NCBI GenBank assembly: GCA_046295455.1
Contig: JBKBNI010000011.1
Coordinates: 7,398 to 71,397, forward strand
Length of the DNA stretch: 64,000 nt
Source: Thermaurantimonas sp046295455
Lineage (GTDB): Bacteria; Bacteroidota; Bacteroidia; Flavobacteriales; Schleiferiaceae
Reading direction: 5' to 3'
Program-made: the position numbers and the translations under genes
Shown here: one piece after another, positions 61,736-64,000 of the stretch
Layout: each line of letters starts with the position of its first letter
Position numbering within the stretch: position 1 is the first letter of the stretch
The notes under the pieces: generated by a model
What the model was told of the DNA's origin: nothing
Databases searched by the model: none
Seen by the model: the letters and a program-made list of their open reading frames with translations, nothing else

Positions 61736-63186
61736 CTTCTTAGCAAAGTTTTTTGTAATGTGCGGATTTCAGATTTTTCGATTGTAAAGACCACCCCTAA
61801 CGATGCTACTGCCATCAGCACCCGTACGGATACAGCTTGAGTGTAAAACAGCCCAAAAGATGCCGCCGATGCTATGGCTATCATCCAAAATATCCTTGAA
61901 ACTTTATAGGGAATCGGAAAGTGCTTTCTACTAAGCGCATAAGATATACACACCATTACGGTGTGTGAAGCCAGCAAGGCCAGGGCAGCTCCCAAAATTC
62001 CAAATACGGGAATCAGTGCGGCATTCACCAGGAGGTTGACCACCGCGCCGGAAAGACTGATGACGATTCCGAAGTGGGTTTTTTCGATGACCTTGTACCA
62101 GATATTTAAATTGAATATCACTCCCAGAAGCAACTGCGCTATGAACAATACGGGCAGAATGTAAAGCCCGTCCCAAAACTTACTGTGAATAAAATATTTA
62201 ATCAATGGCAGCAGAGCACTCAATGCAATCACAGCCACAGCCATGATCAGCACAAAAACTTCCATTACCCGGGCATACAACTTGGGAGCATTCTCGTCGG
62301 CTGCATTTTTGAAGAAGAAAGGCTCTGCAGCATATCGGAATGCCTGAATAAACAGTGAGATAAACACTGATAGCCGAAACACGGAAGCATACACGCCCAT
62401 CGACTCCAGAGAGGTATCGGCCGGAAGCAGATATTTCAGCAACTGTCTGTCGAATACCTCATTGACGATGCCCGGCAAACCGGCCAGCATCACCGGAAGT
62501 CCGAAAGTCAGCACCGTGCTCATGGGCAAGGCCATCTTTCTACCTTCTACCACTGGCCTGAGCATGGGTATCAGCAGTATCAACTGTATCACTACAGCCG
62601 CTCCGTTGGCAATAAATATCGCGAGAACAGGATTCAGAGGCACGGGAACCGAAAGTCCGCGGGCAGAGGCATAGGGCGCCACCAGGAAGAAGTACAGATT
62701 AAGCCCTACGTTGACTCCAATATTGGTAAGCCGTATTATGGCAAACTGAAAGGCTTTATTCTTCAGCCTAAGCCTGGCATACGGCAAGGTAGCCAGTACC
62801 TCCCCGGTCAGTATTAATAACAAAAGCCACAGATACTCGGGGTGCTCCTGGTAGCGCATAGCCCGCAGCACCCAATCCCGGAAAATCCATACCAATGCCA
62901 AAAAAATGACGACCGCGCGCACCATGATCAAAAAAGTCTGCCGGAAGACTACCCTCTCATCGAGGCCTTCCTTACTCGCATATCGGAAGTACGTCGTTTC
63001 CATCCCAAGGGTGAGTACAACAGTCAGGATGGCAATCCATGAATAGATATCTGTATTGATACCCATCTCCCCACGCTCCAATACAGCCGTGTGAAGAGGT
63101 GTGAGGAGAAAATACGCAAACCTCCCGATAATGGATGAAAGTCCATAGACAGCTGTCTGTCCTGCTAAGGCACGAAGCGATGACAA
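61732..63186 (-). CDS. Oligosaccharide/polysaccharide flippase family protein
   Basis: This is a multi-helix membrane protein (about 12-14 hydrophobic segments in 484 residues) of the MATE/MVF superfamily, similar to Wzx-like O-antigen flippases. The N-terminus (LAGQTAVYGLSSIIGRFAYFLLTPLHT) fits. Such proteins move lipid-linked sugars across the inner membrane. No glycosyltransferase is adjacent, and the overlap with dut is the only operon sign, so the substrate is unknown. Confidence 0.87.
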   Translation of the reverse strand: MSSLRALAGQTAVYGLSSIIGRFAYFLLTPLHTAVLERGEMGINTDIYSWIAILTVVLTLGMETTYFRYASKEGLDERVVFRQTFLIMVRAVVIFLALVWIFRDWVLRAMRYQEHPEYLWLLLLILTGEVLATLPYARLRLKNKAFQFAIIRLTNIGVNVGLNLYFFLVAPYASARGLSVPVPLNPVLAIFIANGAAVVIQLILLIPMLRPVVEGRKMALPMSTVLTFGLPVMLAGLPGIVNEVFDRQLLKYLLPADTSLESMGVYASVFRLSVFISLFIQAFRYAAEPFFFKNAADENAPKLYARVMEVFVLIMAVAVIALSALLPLIKYFIHSKFWDGLYILPVLFIAQLLLGVIFNLNIWYKVIEKTHFGIVISLSGAVVNLLVNAALIPVFGILGAALALLASHTVMVCISYALSRKHFPIPYKVSRIFWMIAIASAASFGLFYTQAVSVRVLMAVASLGVVFTIEKSEIRTLQKTLLRR

Positions 63187-63549
63187 TTGTATTGTTCAGA
63201 TTTTGCCGGCCAAGTTAATCAACTGGCACTTCCTGAAAGTAGATATGCATCCTTGTATTTTATCAGAATGATTCAACCTGACCTTTCACCTTTTTTTTCC
63301 ATAAAGCAAAATATTGCATGTATGCAGCAGGTCACAACCCCTGAGGATGTTCATTTATTTTTATCTTTTTGTAACTATTTATTCAAAAAAATTAATACAT
63401 TAAAATACCATTTTTTCAATCAAATGTCCAATTTTGGGACGTGTAAAATGTTGTTGAATCAACCAATGCTTTTGGTTTTGTATTGTTTAAAGATTTATTT
63501 GTGAAATAGCAGTTTAATTACATACTGTTTTACAAATAATTTTAAACAA
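63187..63549. other. AT-rich intergenic region
   Basis: No convincing gene, RNA or terminator is found. The base composition is strongly AT-rich, especially after 63340. It separates the divergent flippase and lipoprotein genes, so it should hold both promoters, but no full TAnnTTTG match was found on the plus strand. Confidence 0.4.
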
Positions 63550-63910
63550 ATGAAAAAAAATATTCTGATAGCAACCGTTATTACTCTGGTAGCTGTCGCA
63601 TGCAAAAAAGAAAAAAAAAGAAGATATCAACCCACAGGCACAAATCGCTGATATGAGCGATTTAGTAGCGCCGAATCATTTCTCATGGAGAACTCACCTG
63701 GACGCGAAATTCGAAATTATCTCCTCAGAAATAGGAATAATGGAAATTGTAAACGAACAAACCATCATTCATAAAGCCATTCTTGTACCCGGAGAACCCT
63801 ACAAAGTTGTGTTGGGATTACCTACTCTTGTAAATACTGTGGATATCACACTCAATGGTACTTCAAAAAAAGTAGAAATCAATTCCCCCGTACTAAAAAT
63901 TAATTTGTAA
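63550..63910 (+). pseudogene. Lipoprotein gene with a one-base frameshift in a poly-A tract
   Basis: A first frame (63550-63651) codes for a lipoprotein signal ending in VAVAC (C18), followed by KKEKK. It then hits a stop. A second frame, in the +1 phase, continues to 63910 as a coherent protein of about 85 residues from the ATG at 63653 (LVAPNHFSWRTHLDAKF onward). Removing one A from the nine-A run at 63611-63619 joins them into one lipoprotein with the phrase KKEKKEDINPQAQIADMSDL. The gene therefore looks broken, slipped or mis-sequenced. The joined N-terminus resembles the start of LruC-domain lipoproteins, but only weakly. Confidence 0.6.
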
Positions 63911-63922
63911 ACACAACATAAG

Positions 63923-64000
63923 ATGAAAAAATCTTCTTATCGCCAAGTATCATTGGAACATTACTTGTCGGAGCATAAACAACCATCAACATCAATCCCA
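63923..64000 (+). CDS. Start of an unidentified gene, 3' partial
   Basis: A frame opens at ATG 63923, 12 bases after the preceding stop, and reaches the window edge after 26 codons. It begins MKKSSYRQVSLEHYLSEHKQ. Nothing in this part identifies the family. The short spacing suggests co-transcription with the upstream lipoprotein gene. Confidence 0.4.
   Translation, partial: MKKSSYRQVSLEHYLSEHKQPSTSIP

Noticed and set aside
63187..63504. Plus-strand open frame of 105 codons upstream of the frameshifted lipoprotein gene
   Set aside because: It starts right beside the flippase start region and becomes low-complexity and AT-rich; nothing supports it as a gene.
63601..63625. Programmed -1 ribosomal frameshift
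   Set aside because: The second frame is in the +1 phase, and no downstream pseudoknot or stop-proximal slippery heptamer was seen; transcriptional slippage or an indel explains it more simply.
1..64000. CRISPR array, insertion sequence, prophage or secretion system
   Set aside because: No regularly spaced repeats, transposase, integrase or phage structural genes were seen; the gene content is core metabolism, translation and division.

Overview
This 64-kb window is a chromosomal segment of a Bacteroidota bacterium. The evidence is direct: many genes are preceded by the Bacteroidota -7 promoter element TAnnTTTG, starts often lack a clear Shine-Dalgarno sequence, FtsZ ends in the phylum-typical NSFLHDNVD tail, ribosomal protein L13 carries the phylum-specific N-terminus, a DUF4295 gene follows rpmB-rpmG, and the division cluster has the phylum's gene order without murF or ddl. 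The MurE motif DNPR points to meso-diaminopimelate peptidoglycan. I cannot place the organism below phylum from sequence alone.

Layout. 1-8.1 kb: end of a carotenoid hydroxylase gene, tRNA-Leu, cysS-yidD, a nucleoside phosphorylase, a lipoprotein, then rplM-rpsI-rpsB-tsf with a structured RNA before rpsB and a perfect hairpin before tsf. 8.1-13.9 kb: an ExbB/ExbD-type energy-transduction operon (minus), tRNA-Ser, asparaginase-tatD, a lipoprotein and a LuxE-like acyl-protein synthetase. 14.1-16.7 kb: a TPP riboswitch controlling a TonB-dependent receptor (probable thiamin uptake). 16.9-23.4 kb: glyoxylate shunt aceB-aceA, divergent from a RamB/ScfR-like regulator that is followed by an alpha/beta hydrolase and a GHMP sugar kinase. 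23.5-31.7 kb: M20 peptidase, ElyC-like protein, polysaccharide deacetylase, ClpB, RadA. 31.9-36.7 kb: trhO, gpsA with an ATP-cone/Mrr-type nuclease, and a run of small envelope proteins. 36.9-43.3 kb: a PaaE-like oxidoreductase, rpmB-rpmG-DUF4295, yceD-rpmF, msrA, a photolyase/cryptochrome and a BASS-family transporter.

43.4-58.9 kb is the complete dcw (division and cell wall) cluster on the minus strand: mraZ-rsmH-ftsL-ftsI-murE-mraY-murD-ftsW-murG-murC-ftsQ-ftsA-ftsZ, tightly packed with overlapping starts and stops and headed by MraZ-box-like repeats. 59.3-64 kb: tpiA, a LolC/E-like permease, dut, a polysaccharide flippase and a lipoprotein gene broken by one base in a poly-A tract.

This is mostly core genome. 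I see no CRISPR array, insertion sequence, prophage or clear defence island. The most interesting signals are regulatory (inverted pairs of MraZ boxes, riboswitch with a start-codon hairpin, operator-like palindrome over the aceB promoter, structured rpsB leader) plus an ATP-cone-fused nuclease, a photolyase lacking the FAD-proximal tryptophan, and the poly-A frameshift. I do not see convincing evidence for a wholly new system.
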